From JAHRAW01 sp965262585 (GTDB lineage Bacteria > Pseudomonadota > Gammaproteobacteria > Arenicellales > Poriferihabitantaceae), in contig OZ253546.1 in assembly GCA_965262585.1 (NCBI GenBank), positions 1,550,001 through 1,614,000 of the forward strand: a stretch of DNA of 64,000 nucleotides. The letters are read 5' to 3'. The notes below the pieces were generated by a model. The model was not told the DNA's origin and made no database searches. It was given only the letters and a program-made list of their open reading frames with translations. This document shows, one piece after another, positions 8,948-17,450 of the stretch. The translations under genes and the position numbers were made by a program. Numbering within the stretch: position 1 is the stretch's first letter; every line of letters starts with the position of its first letter.

Positions 8948-10312
8948 ATGACCAACCCCACCGCCCTCGGCGCGTTTTTGCAGCGCCATCCCGACACGCA
9001 ATATGTCGATGCGATGTTGTGCGATCTGTCCTGCGTGATGCGCGGCAAGCGTTATCCGGTCGCGGTGGCGGAGAAGGTTTTCAGCGGCGGCATGATGTTG
9101 CCCGGCTCGTCGTTTTTGCTGGCGGTCACCGGCGATTCCCATGACCCCGAAGGCATGGGGTTTTCCGACGGCGATCCCGACCAAGTGGCCGTTCCCATCG
9201 CCGGCACGCTGGCACCGGCGCCGTGGACGCGCCATCCCACCGCCCAGGTGTTGCTGACCATGCAAGACCTCGACGGGCGGCCCTTTGATTTTGAGCCTCG
9301 GAATGTTCTGGCGCGGGTTGTCGAGCGGTTCAGTGAACTGGGGCTGCGGCCGGTGGTGGCGTTTGAGTTGGAGTTCTATCTGCTCGACCCGGCCCACGAC
9401 AACGGCCAACATCTTCAGCCGCCAACCTCCGGGTGCGGTGGACAACGAGCCGCCGCCACGCAAGTATATGGCATCGATGCGGTCGAAGATTTCAGCCACT
9501 ACCTGCACCAAGTGGCCGAGGCTTGCGCGCTTCAAGGCGTGGCGTGTGGCGCAATCTCGGCGGAATACGCCCCCGGCCAGTTCGAAATCAACCTGCAGCA
9601 TGGCGATGATCCGCTGGCCGCCGCCGACCAGTGCGTGTTATTTCGCCGGGCGGTACGATGCGTGGCCGGAAAACACGACCTGCAAGCCACCTTCATGGCC
9701 AAGCCCTACCCGGCCCACGCTGGCAGCGGCTTGCACCTGCATCTCAGTTTGCTAAACGGTGACGGCGAAAACGTCTTCGACGGCGGCGGCAATAATGAAG
9801 GCAACGATGGCGTCAGCCCGCGCTTGCTACATGCCATCGGCGGGCTTCAGAAAACCATGCCCGAGGCGATGGCGATATTCGCTCCCAACCTCAATTCCTT
9901 GCGGCGATTCGTCCCCGACAGTTATGTGCCGGTACGCCCGGACTGGGGCTTCGAGAACCGCTCGGTGGCCCTGCGTGTGCCTAAAAGTCCGGGGCATGCA
10001 CGCCGCATCGAACATCGCGTGGCCGGTGCCGACGCCAATCCCTACCTGACGCTGGCGGCTTTGTTGGCCGGTGTTCACCACGGCCTCAGCAACCGCCTTG
10101 ACCCCGGAGAACCGACTCGGGGAAATGCCGGTGGGCGACTCCATAAAGATCTGCCGTCCGACTTGCAAAGTGCGCTGGAAAAATGCCGCCACGGAGCAAT
10201 CCTGCCCGACTATTTTGGGCGCCGTTATCTGAACGCTTATTGCAGTTGCAAGTTGAGCGAATACCGCGCTTTTATCGACAGCGGCCAGCCCGAAGCCAAC
10301 TGGTATCTGTAA
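8948..10312 (+). CDS. Glutamine synthetase-family ligase (gamma-glutamyl-amine synthetase type)
   Basis: A 454-residue protein using the ATG at 8948. Family catalytic motifs appear in order: VAFELEFYLLD with a metal-binding Glu, AEYAPGQFEIN, the GSGLHLHLSL ammonia/ATP-site histidines, RRFVPDSYVPVRPDWG with a phosphate-binding Arg, and IEHRVAGADANPYL. This is a glutamine synthetase fold, but size and context resemble gamma-glutamylpolyamine (PuuA) or gamma-glutamylmethylamide (GmaS) synthetases rather than housekeeping GlnA. The next gene, 22 bp away, is a trimethylamine-dehydrogenase-family flavoprotein. Together they suggest ATP-dependent glutamylation of an amine as one step of its breakdown. 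The exact amine is unknown. Confidence 0.85.
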   Translation: MTNPTALGAFLQRHPDTQYVDAMLCDLSCVMRGKRYPVAVAEKVFSGGMMLPGSSFLLAVTGDSHDPEGMGFSDGDPDQVAVPIAGTLAPAPWTRHPTAQVLLTMQDLDGRPFDFEPRNVLARVVERFSELGLRPVVAFELEFYLLDPAHDNGQHLQPPTSGCGGQRAAATQVYGIDAVEDFSHYLHQVAEACALQGVACGAISAEYAPGQFEINLQHGDDPLAAADQCVLFRRAVRCVAGKHDLQATFMAKPYPAHAGSGLHLHLSLLNGDGENVFDGGGNNEGNDGVSPRLLHAIGGLQKTMPEAMAIFAPNLNSLRRFVPDSYVPVRPDWGFENRSVALRVPKSPGHARRIEHRVAGADANPYLTLAALLAGVHHGLSNRLDPGEPTRGNAGGRLHKDLPSDLQSALEKCRHGAILPDYFGRRYLNAYCSCKLSEYRAFIDSGQPEANWYL

Positions 10313-10334
10313 CCCTTTGGAAGGAGGAAAAAAC

Positions 10335-12419
10335 ATGCCCCGCGACCCCCGTTACGACATCCTCTTCGATGCGGTGAAAATCGGCCCGGTGACCACCCGC
10401 AACCGCTTTTACCAAGTGCCTCACTGCAACGGCCTGGGGCACGTGTATCCCCACGGCGAAGCCCGCCAACGCGGTCTTAAAGCCGAGGGCGGCTGGGGCG
10501 TGGTATCCACTCAAGAGGTGGAAATCCACCCGAGTTCGGAATGGTCGCCGTATATCGAAGGCCGTCTGTGGGACGACGGCGACATGAAGCGGTTGCAGTT
10601 AATGGTGGACGCCGTACACCAACACGACTCCCTCGCCGCCATTGAAATCACCCACAACGGCCACGCTTCCGCCAATCTCTACAGCCGCCTACCGGCGATG
10701 GGCGTGTCGGCGATGCTGTTCGACACCTACGAACCGGCTCAAGCCTACGCCATGAGCAAACGCGACATCGCCTCGGTGCGACGCTGGCATCGCAAGGCGG
10801 CGTTGCGCGCCCGCGACATCGGCTTCGACATCGTTTATGTATACGCCGCCCACGACTTGGCGCTGCCGTTCCATTTCATTTCCCGACGCCGCAACCAGCG
10901 CCTTGACGAATACGGCGGCAGTCTGGAAAACCGCGTGCGCTTTTTGCGGGAATTATTGGAGGACACCAAAGACGCGGTCGGTGACCGCTGCGGGGTTGCG
11001 GTGCGCTTTGCGGTGGATGAACTGGCCGGCGAGGACGGCGTAACCGCGCAACAAGAAGGCCGCGAAGTGGTCGAGATGCTGGCCGAATTGCCGGACTTGT
11101 GGGATGTCAATATCAGCGACTGGGCGAACGATTCACTGAGCGCGAGATTTGGCGAAGAAGGCGCGCAGGAACAATACACCGCATTCGTCAAACAAGTGAC
11201 CACCAAGCCGGTAGTCGGGGTCGGACGCTTCACTTCGCCCGATGCAATGGTGTCGCAAATCAAGCGCGGAATATTAGACCTCATCGGCGCCGCCCGGCCG
11301 TCCATCGCCGACCCGTTTTTGCCGAGTAAAATTGAACACGGGCAACTCGAAGACATCCGCGAGTGCATCGGTTGCAACATCTGCGTCTCCGGCGACATGA
11401 CCGTGCGCCCCATGCGCTGCACGCAAAATCCGACCGTCGGCGAGGAATACCGGCGCAACTGGCATCCGGAAAAAATCCCGGCGACAACCGATGATGCGGC
11501 GATCCTCATCGTCGGCGGCGGCCCCGCCGGTCTCGAAGCGGCGATGTCCCTGGGGCGTCGCGGCTGCCGGGTTACGCTGGCCGAAGCCGGGGCTCAGTTG
11601 GGCGGGCGGGTATTCAACGAAAGCCAACTGCCCGGCCTTGCTACATGGAAGCGGGTGGCGGACTACCGCCTCGGCCAACTGCAAAAACTATCCGGCGTGC
11701 AAACTTTCACCCACAGCAATCTGGACGCCGCGCAAGTGTTGGAGTTCGCCAAAGAACTGGGAGTCGCGCAAGTCGTGATCGCCACCGGCGCGTATTGGGA
11801 CCGAGACGGCATCGGTCGAACCCACCGCCGGCCGCTGCTAACCGACGGCAGCGTACGGTTTGTCACCCCGGACGACCTCATGGCGGATGAAAACCTCGCC
11901 GGACAAAGCATCGGCGAAGTGGTGATCTACGACGACGACCACTATTACATGGGAAGCGTCCTCGCCGAAAAACTGGCCGCCGCCGGCGCCGGGGTTACTC
12001 TGGTTACACCGGCCACCGATGTTTCGGCGTGGACTCACAACACTCTGGAGCAAGTTCACATCGAACGCCGCCTGCGAAAATTAGGCGTAACCCTCATCGA
12101 AAAACACAAACTCGACCACGCCGCAAACGGACAGGTTGCGCTGCGCCACATCAGTAGCGGGGAAGCGCGCACCGTGCAAGCCGAAACCGTGGTATTGGTC
12201 ACCGCCCGGCGGCCCTGCGAAGCCCTTTATCTGGAACTGGAAGCGGCGGCGGATAAACGAGCAAACGCCGACATTCGCGGCCTGTCCCGCATCGGCGACT
12301 GCCTAGCCCCCGCCACCATCGCCGCCGCAGTGTACGAAGGCCACCGCTTCGCCCGCGAATTCGGCCACAAAGTAGATGGCGACGTGGTTGCGTTCAAGCG
12401 GGAGTATGTGGAAATCTGA
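10335..12419 (+). CDS. Trimethylamine dehydrogenase-family FMN/4Fe-4S/ADP-binding oxidoreductase
   Basis: A 694-residue protein with a strong AAGGAGGA ribosome-binding site. Residues 1-340 form an old-yellow-enzyme-type barrel with FYQVPHCNG, whose Cys carries covalent 6-S-cysteinyl FMN in TMADH, and VYVYAAHD with the conserved Tyr and His of the active site. A 4Fe-4S cluster follows at CIGCNICV...RPMRC, then the TQNPTVGEEYRRNWHPEK signature. The C-terminal half has dinucleotide motifs (ILIVGGGPAGLEAA). Against TMADH, the aromatic-bowl residue Tyr60 aligns with Glu in STQEVEIHP, and Trp355 is not retained after the cluster Cys. Trimethylamine is therefore unlikely to be the substrate; another secondary or tertiary amine is plausible. 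It probably forms an operon with the upstream ligase. Confidence 0.88.
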   Translation: MPRDPRYDILFDAVKIGPVTTRNRFYQVPHCNGLGHVYPHGEARQRGLKAEGGWGVVSTQEVEIHPSSEWSPYIEGRLWDDGDMKRLQLMVDAVHQHDSLAAIEITHNGHASANLYSRLPAMGVSAMLFDTYEPAQAYAMSKRDIASVRRWHRKAALRARDIGFDIVYVYAAHDLALPFHFISRRRNQRLDEYGGSLENRVRFLRELLEDTKDAVGDRCGVAVRFAVDELAGEDGVTAQQEGREVVEMLAELPDLWDVNISDWANDSLSARFGEEGAQEQYTAFVKQVTTKPVVGVGRFTSPDAMVSQIKRGILDLIGAARPSIADPFLPSKIEHGQLEDIRECIGCNICVSGDMTVRPMRCTQNPTVGEEYRRNWHPEKIPATTDDAAILIVGGGPAGLEAAMSLGRRGCRVTLAEAGAQLGGRVFNESQLPGLATWKRVADYRLGQLQKLSGVQTFTHSNLDAAQVLEFAKELGVAQVVIATGAYWDRDGIGRTHRRPLLTDGSVRFVTPDDLMADENLAGQSIGEVVIYDDDHYYMGSVLAEKLAAAGAGVTLVTPATDVSAWTHNTLEQVHIERRLRKLGVTLIEKHKLDHAANGQVALRHISSGEARTVQAETVVLVTARRPCEALYLELEAAADKRANADIRGLSRIGDCLAPATIAAAVYEGHRFAREFGHKVDGDVVAFKREYVEI

Positions 12420-12427
12420 GTCTGGGG

Positions 12428-12988
12428 TTATGGGTCCAAGCGGGTGCTTGATTGATTTTCTGACAAGGTCTGCCAGAGATACGAAAAAGTGATGAATTCC
12501 GCTTCCTTTACAATTTTTTTATCGTCAACCTTAAGCGGTCGGGTAAATGCTATCAACCAGTTGTTATTGACGTAATCTTCGCTGTTGTCTTTCAGAAATT
12601 TGTCCCATGCGTCTTCGAGTTTCACATCGCCTTCTGGATTAACGCGAACGCCTTGTACCATATAGGCGTCCGAGTCATCCCCTTTCGCTATCGCAACATG
12701 AACATTTCCCTTTGCTGACTCAAGCAACGCCTTCAAAGCGATGTCTCTTCCCAACTCTTTAACCGAATAGCCATACAAGGGGATCGGCATATACTGGTCA
12801 CCGGGACCGATTAGCGCGGCCCCTCCCCAAAGAATTTTTTTCAGCGGGGTTGCCGGGTAGATTTTGATCTGGCGACCCCAATCGATCGCGGGGGCGTTTG
12901 TCCTAGGAGCGATGTCCTGGGAAATACTTTGCGTTGCCCAACCCAAGGACACCGACAAAAGCAATATTTTTATCGCCTGCCTTTTCAT
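12428..12988 (-). CDS. Predicted secreted/periplasmic protein of unknown function
   Basis: 186 residues from the ATG at 12988; a GTG four codons upstream is the alternative start. The N-terminus, MKRQAIKILLLSVSLGW followed by ATQSISQ, is a Sec signal peptide with probable cleavage near SISQ. The mature part is mixed alpha/beta, with segments such as YMPIPLYGYSVKELG and DKFLKDNSEDYVNNNW. I do not recognise the family. It is convergent with the flavoprotein gene (8-bp gap) and lies on the same strand as the hydantoinase operon upstream of it. No Shine-Dalgarno is evident. Confidence 0.6.
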   Translation of the reverse strand: MKRQAIKILLLSVSLGWATQSISQDIAPRTNAPAIDWGRQIKIYPATPLKKILWGGAALIGPGDQYMPIPLYGYSVKELGRDIALKALLESAKGNVHVAIAKGDDSDAYMVQGVRVNPEGDVKLEDAWDKFLKDNSEDYVNNNWLIAFTRPLKVDDKKIVKEAEFITFSYLWQTLSENQSSTRLDP

Positions 12989-13064
12989 CTGATAATCCAC
13001 GGTATTCGCCGGTCAAGCAGTTGTTTCAATCTAGCATTTCCGAGCAACAAATCATATCCGAAAC

Positions 13065-15086
13065 TTAAACTGAAGCGTGCCGGGCTGTTGTCTTTGGCCG
13101 GCCCGTGGCCACGGCGGTGATGGTGGTGCTGACGAATAGTTCGCCGTCGATGTCGTGTTTGACATGGTTGTCGTCTTGCCGGATGCGGGTTTCGACGGCG
13201 GTGGCGCCGGCCGATTCGGCCATCCCGGCGGCTTCCCGGCGGGCGATCTCGATGGCTTTTTCCAGCGCCGGTTCGAGTTTTTCGAAGATCATCGGTTGCT
13301 CGTTGTGGAATAAATAAAACACCCCAAATTCCGGTTGCGTGACCGTCACATGAACGGTCTGCACCACCGCACCGAGCGCCGCACCCACGGCGTTGGCGGT
13401 TTCCGCATGCTTCGGCAAATGCAATTCGAGGCCCAGCATTTTTGCCACCTCGGGAAAATAATCCCGCGCCGGGCCACCCACCGCCACCAGCGGATACTCG
13501 CCGGCGAATTTCAGTTGGAATAGCGGGTTGATGGCGCGCGCCTCGCCGACCCCAAGCACCATATCGGCCAATAACTGCGTCAGGTTGCGGGACCGGGAAT
13601 CGGCCAGTTTGCCGTGCTGGTTCAATCCGGCTTCGATGAGTTTATGGCTGATTTCCGTGGAGACCATCTCGAACACCCGCCGACACGGCTCCATCGCATC
13701 CCCCTCCGCCCAGTTGCCGCAACCATACAAATGGCGCATCTGTCGCGCCCAGATTTTCGCCCCCAGTTGCGCCCCGTTCACATTCCAGTGGTCGCTCATG
13801 CCGAGCACGTGGGTGGCGTCGGAAGGCGTGAAGCCGCTGTAAATCACCAGCCCCATGCGCTCCATCCCGGCCAACGCGCGTAGCCGCGGGCGGTTGGAAT
13901 CCACCAGCGATTCGAGTTCGATGGGCGCATCCTGCAGGGCGTCCCAGGCTTGAAGTTGGGTTTCGTCCAAGCGTCGAAGCAGCGCTTCGTTTTTTTGCAA
14001 GCGCAGGGCGAAACGATTGTTCCTCGGGTTCGGCGCGGCTTTCGACTGCCGCTCCAGTTTCGCCAGCACTTCGGGAAATTGATGCGCCAGCAGACTCATC
14101 GGCACCACGCGCCGGTGGGACAACGCGAGTTTTCCCTTGAAGCAAACTTCGCTGTCGCCGCCAAGGCCGATGGAAAAAACCCGTATCGCTTCCACCATCG
14201 GCTGCCAGTCGCCGATGCGGGCGCCGTCCTCGCATAACTCAGGCTGGCCGTCGGTGACGATCGCAATGTCGGTGGTGGTGCCGCCCATGTCCACCACCAC
14301 GGCGTCCTGCCGTCCGCTCAAGGCGCATGCGCCGATGACGCTCGCCGCCGGTCCCGACAGCACCGTGGCCACCGGCTGCCGACGTGCGGTTTGCACATTC
14401 ACCAGCGAACCGTCGCCCTTGACGATCATCAGCGGTGCGGCGATGTTTTGCCGCTGCAGGATGGATTCCACCGCAGCGATCAAGGTCTGGATATACAAAA
14501 TCATGCGCGCATTGAGAGCGGTGGTCAGTGCCCGGCGTGGTGCGCCGAGATTGGTGGCGAGTTCGTGGCCGCAAGCCACCGGCTTGTCGGTCAGGTCAAT
14601 CACCAGTTTCCGCAATGCGCGTTCGTGGGCGGGATTGCGGGTGGCGAATAGGCCGGAGACGGCAAACGCCGAGACCTTGTCCTTTTGCGCAAGGATGGCG
14701 GCGGAAGCCCGCGCCGTGTCGAGGGGCATGAGTTCGGCGCCGACTGCGTTGTGGCCGCCGTCGAGGAGGGTGATGAAATCGGGCTCAAGGATTTCGCCAA
14801 GCCCGCTTTTGATCACTTGTTGTTCGTTGTAGCCGGGCAACAGAATGGAAACCGGCGCGCCCCGGCCCTCCACCACCGAGTTGGTGGACAGCGTGGTGGA
14901 CAATGCCACCAGATTGACGGAATCCAGCAGTTCCCGTGGCAGGCCCGACAGCGCGTTGCCGATGCCGACGGCCAGGTCGTAACTGGTGGTCAGGCTCTTG
15001 TTCTTGGCGATGACGCGACTGCCGGCGCCGATGATAACGGCGTCGGTGTAGGTGCCGCCGGTATCAATACCCAGTTGGTTGGACAT
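13065..15086 (-). CDS. Hydantoinase/oxoprolinase family protein, HyuA type
   Basis: 673 residues from the ATG at 15086; a longer reading to 15215 adds Arg-rich sequence overlapping the upstream gene and is rejected. The start LGIDTGGTYTDAVII and the motif VVVDMGGTTTDIAIV are the two phosphate-binding signatures of the ASKHA fold in N-methylhydantoinase A and oxoprolinase proteins, which use ATP to open or carboxylate cyclic amides or ketones. The middle contains the GDGSLV and LSGPAASVIGA family motifs. No HyuB partner lies nearby. Instead the gene starts 7 bp after a 4Fe-4S protein gene. The substrate is unknown; the amine-related setting suggests a cyclic nitrogen compound. Confidence 0.83.
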   Translation of the reverse strand: MSNQLGIDTGGTYTDAVIIGAGSRVIAKNKSLTTSYDLAVGIGNALSGLPRELLDSVNLVALSTTLSTNSVVEGRGAPVSILLPGYNEQQVIKSGLGEILEPDFITLLDGGHNAVGAELMPLDTARASAAILAQKDKVSAFAVSGLFATRNPAHERALRKLVIDLTDKPVACGHELATNLGAPRRALTTALNARMILYIQTLIAAVESILQRQNIAAPLMIVKGDGSLVNVQTARRQPVATVLSGPAASVIGACALSGRQDAVVVDMGGTTTDIAIVTDGQPELCEDGARIGDWQPMVEAIRVFSIGLGGDSEVCFKGKLALSHRRVVPMSLLAHQFPEVLAKLERQSKAAPNPRNNRFALRLQKNEALLRRLDETQLQAWDALQDAPIELESLVDSNRPRLRALAGMERMGLVIYSGFTPSDATHVLGMSDHWNVNGAQLGAKIWARQMRHLYGCGNWAEGDAMEPCRRVFEMVSTEISHKLIEAGLNQHGKLADSRSRNLTQLLADMVLGVGEARAINPLFQLKFAGEYPLVAVGGPARDYFPEVAKMLGLELHLPKHAETANAVGAALGAVVQTVHVTVTQPEFGVFYLFHNEQPMIFEKLEPALEKAIEIARREAAGMAESAGATAVETRIRQDDNHVKHDIDGELFVSTTITAVATGRPKTTARHASV

Positions 15087-15093
15087 CAGGGCT

Positions 15094-15840
15094 TCATCGG
15101 TTGCGGGTGGCTTCGGAGAATTCCGACGTTGCCATGGCGACCACAAACGCGCGCATGTGGAACGCCGCATGAGATGCCCGGTAGCGATAGCCGGTGCCCT
15201 GCGGACAAGCGACACGCGCCTGACAGCCTTCGCTCATGCACGCCGAATCGGGATGGGATTCGAGGTAGCGGAAGCAGGCCTGTACATCGTAACCCGCATC
15301 GCTGAACGCATTCACCGGACAAGCACCCCGGCACGGTTTGGGCACGCATTGCCGACAAATGTTTTCCATAGAGTGCGCCGCCGACTTCGCCGATTCTGGC
15401 AACACCGTGGCCATCGGCTGCGCAAAAGCCAGCGCAAAACGGTAGGCGTGCCACAGCCCGAACTGCGGATGAATCAACATACCGAGATGAGAGTTTTGCA
15501 GTGCTTCGGCTTTCTTGCCCCAGCGCAAAAACGGCCGGTGCGGCCCGCCAAACGGAAACAACGCCCGCGCGGAAAACTCCCCGGCCAGTTTCCGGCCAAT
15601 GCGCTCGCTCCAGCGATTCAACGGGTTGGGGCGGCGGTCGTGGTATTCGGCGGAACGCTTAAAAACATCCCACATCGAAGATCCGGCATTGCCAAACAGC
15701 AGCAGGGATTGGGCCGCAATTCCGGCGCTGATCTCCGGCACCTCGTCTTCCGCAGCCACCGCAAACCCGCCACGAACGATCAGCCCATGGCGCGCCGCAG
15801 CGGCGATGGCGGCATCACCCGAACAGCGTGGAGAATCCAT
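15094..15840 (-). CDS. 4Fe-4S cluster protein, QueG/ferredoxin-like C-terminus
   Basis: 248 residues. The C-terminal half carries CRQCVPKPCRGACPVNAF (C-x2-C-x4-C-x3-CP) and a second set around CMSEGCQARVACPQG, enough cysteines for two 4Fe-4S clusters. The arrangement resembles the ferredoxin part of epoxyqueuosine-reductase-like proteins, but the B12-binding N-terminal part is not recognisable. It sits between the aminotransferase and hydantoinase genes on the same strand, 50 bp and 7 bp away, so it probably serves as an electron carrier or small reductase in the same pathway. The role is inferred from position. Confidence 0.72.
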   Translation of the reverse strand: MDSPRCSGDAAIAAAARHGLIVRGGFAVAAEDEVPEISAGIAAQSLLLFGNAGSSMWDVFKRSAEYHDRRPNPLNRWSERIGRKLAGEFSARALFPFGGPHRPFLRWGKKAEALQNSHLGMLIHPQFGLWHAYRFALAFAQPMATVLPESAKSAAHSMENICRQCVPKPCRGACPVNAFSDAGYDVQACFRYLESHPDSACMSEGCQARVACPQGTGYRYRASHAAFHMRAFVVAMATSEFSEATRNR

Positions 15841-15890
15841 ACGACTGCGTTAGCGGGTGTATCGAACCGTTTGGCGCGGTTCAGGTGCGC

Positions 15891-17246
15891 TCAGCCGCCG
15901 GTGACTTCGACGACGGAGTCGCGCACGATTTCCACCATCTCATCGAGGATGGATTGGTCGGTGGTGAGCGGCGGGGCGAGACAAATTACCTCGCTGCGCA
16001 CGCGGGTGTAAAGCCCGCGCTTCATCATCGCTTTGGTCAACTTTGCGCCGAGGCCGTGGTCGGCGGCGAACCATTCTTTGCTGGCTTTGTCCTTGACGAT
16101 TTCCACACCGGCCATGAGGCCGAGGCCGCGTACATTGCCGACCTGCGGGAGGTCGTCGAGGGCCTCGTGAAGCCGCTGCAGGAACACGTCGCCTTTGGTT
16201 GCCGCCTGACCCGGCAGGTCTTCATTTTCGACGATGTCGAGGGTCGCGAGTGCCACCGCGCAGGAAGTGGGGTGGCCGCTGTAGGTGTAGGCGTGCATCC
16301 ACGGGCGGGGGCTTGCGGTGATGGTTTCGGCGATCTCATCGCTGAGGCCGATTCCGCCGAGGGGAAGCGCCCCGGAGGTGATGGATTTGGCAAACTGAAT
16401 GAGGTCGGGCTGTACGTTGTAATGCTCGAGGCCGAACATTTTCCCGGTTCGGCCAAAGCCAGTGATGACTTCATCGGCCACCAGCAGCACTTCGTATTGA
16501 TCGCAGATTTCGCGGATGCGCGGGAAATAATCCGCCGGCGGCACGATTACGCCGCCGGCACCCTGCACCGGTTCGGCGATGAACATGGCGACGGTTTCCG
16601 GGCCCTGTTTGAGAATTTCCCGCTCCAATTCATTGGCGGCGGCGATTCCGGGGGATGAACCATCTTCCGGGGCCGGGTAATGATAGGGATCCGGAGACGG
16701 GATGTGGCTGAAGCCGGGAAGCATCGGCCCGAAATCCGGCCAATAGGCACCGATGCCGGTGGCGTACATAGCACCGAAAGTAACGCCGTGGTAGCCCCAG
16801 GCACGGCCGATGACCTTGAGTTTTTCTGGCTTTCCCTGGGCTTTCCAGTAGTAGCGCGCCAACTTGATATTGCTGTCCGTTGACTCGCCGCCGCCGCAGG
16901 TGAAATAGAAATTGTTGATGCACGGCGCAGCGAGGGCGGCAAGGCGTTCCGCAAGTTCGATGGCGGCGCGGTTGGAGCCGCCGGCGTAACTGGAACTGAA
17001 AGCCAGCGCATTCATCTGCGCGGCGGCCGCATCGGCCAGTTCACGGCGGCCATGGCCGGCGCTAACATTCCACAGACACGACAAGCCGTCTATGAATTGG
17101 TTGCCGTCGGCGTCATACAAATACGAACCCTCGCCGCGCACCCAGATACGGCCATCGACATGACCGGCGGTGTGATGCAGGGGATGTATGAGATGGCGAT
17201 GGTCTTTGGCCAACAGCGCAGCGTTGGCGGATTGAGGTGCATTCAT
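15891..17246 (-). CDS. Class III PLP-dependent aminotransferase
   Basis: 451 residues, typical of omega-amino-acid or amine aminotransferases. It shows VSAGHGRRELADA near the N-terminus, FTCGGGESTDSNIKLAR where the cofactor phosphate binds, VLLVADEVITGFGRTG with the PLP-nitrogen Asp, and LIQFAKSITSGALPLGG with the Schiff-base Lys. Such enzymes move the terminal amino group of diamines, beta-alanine, GABA or similar amines to pyruvate or 2-oxoglutarate. It heads the minus-strand group with the 4Fe-4S protein and hydantoinase. The substrate is not readable from sequence. Confidence 0.88.
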   Translation of the reverse strand: MNAPQSANAALLAKDHRHLIHPLHHTAGHVDGRIWVRGEGSYLYDADGNQFIDGLSCLWNVSAGHGRRELADAAAAQMNALAFSSSYAGGSNRAAIELAERLAALAAPCINNFYFTCGGGESTDSNIKLARYYWKAQGKPEKLKVIGRAWGYHGVTFGAMYATGIGAYWPDFGPMLPGFSHIPSPDPYHYPAPEDGSSPGIAAANELEREILKQGPETVAMFIAEPVQGAGGVIVPPADYFPRIREICDQYEVLLVADEVITGFGRTGKMFGLEHYNVQPDLIQFAKSITSGALPLGGIGLSDEIAETITASPRPWMHAYTYSGHPTSCAVALATLDIVENEDLPGQAATKGDVFLQRLHEALDDLPQVGNVRGLGLMAGVEIVKDKASKEWFAADHGLGAKLTKAMMKRGLYTRVRSEVICLAPPLTTDQSILDEMVEIVRDSVVEVTGG

Positions 17247-17450
17247 TTCAGTCGGTACTCTTTAATGGGTGGCGGACAAAACAGAGGCGCATTTTACCCG
17301 AAATGATCCGGTTGTTTTCCATTTCCGACACATTATCCGCCAAGCCCCGGCCACCCCGGGATTTTGCTCCACCACCAGCCGATGCCGACAACCGCAAATC
17401 CCCGAAATTCCGTTATACTCCAATCCGTATTCCCGCTTGCGGCCTCCTCG
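17247..17450. promoter_or_regulatory. Divergent intergenic region with a -10 candidate for the methyltransferase-HNH gene
   Basis: This 204-bp spacer separates the minus-strand aminotransferase from the plus-strand methyltransferase-HNH gene, so it should hold both promoters. On +, TATACT at 17414-17419, preceded by GT, is a fair -10 box 31 bp before the ATG at 17451; no good -35 is visible. Nothing convincing was seen on the minus strand. Confidence 0.35.
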
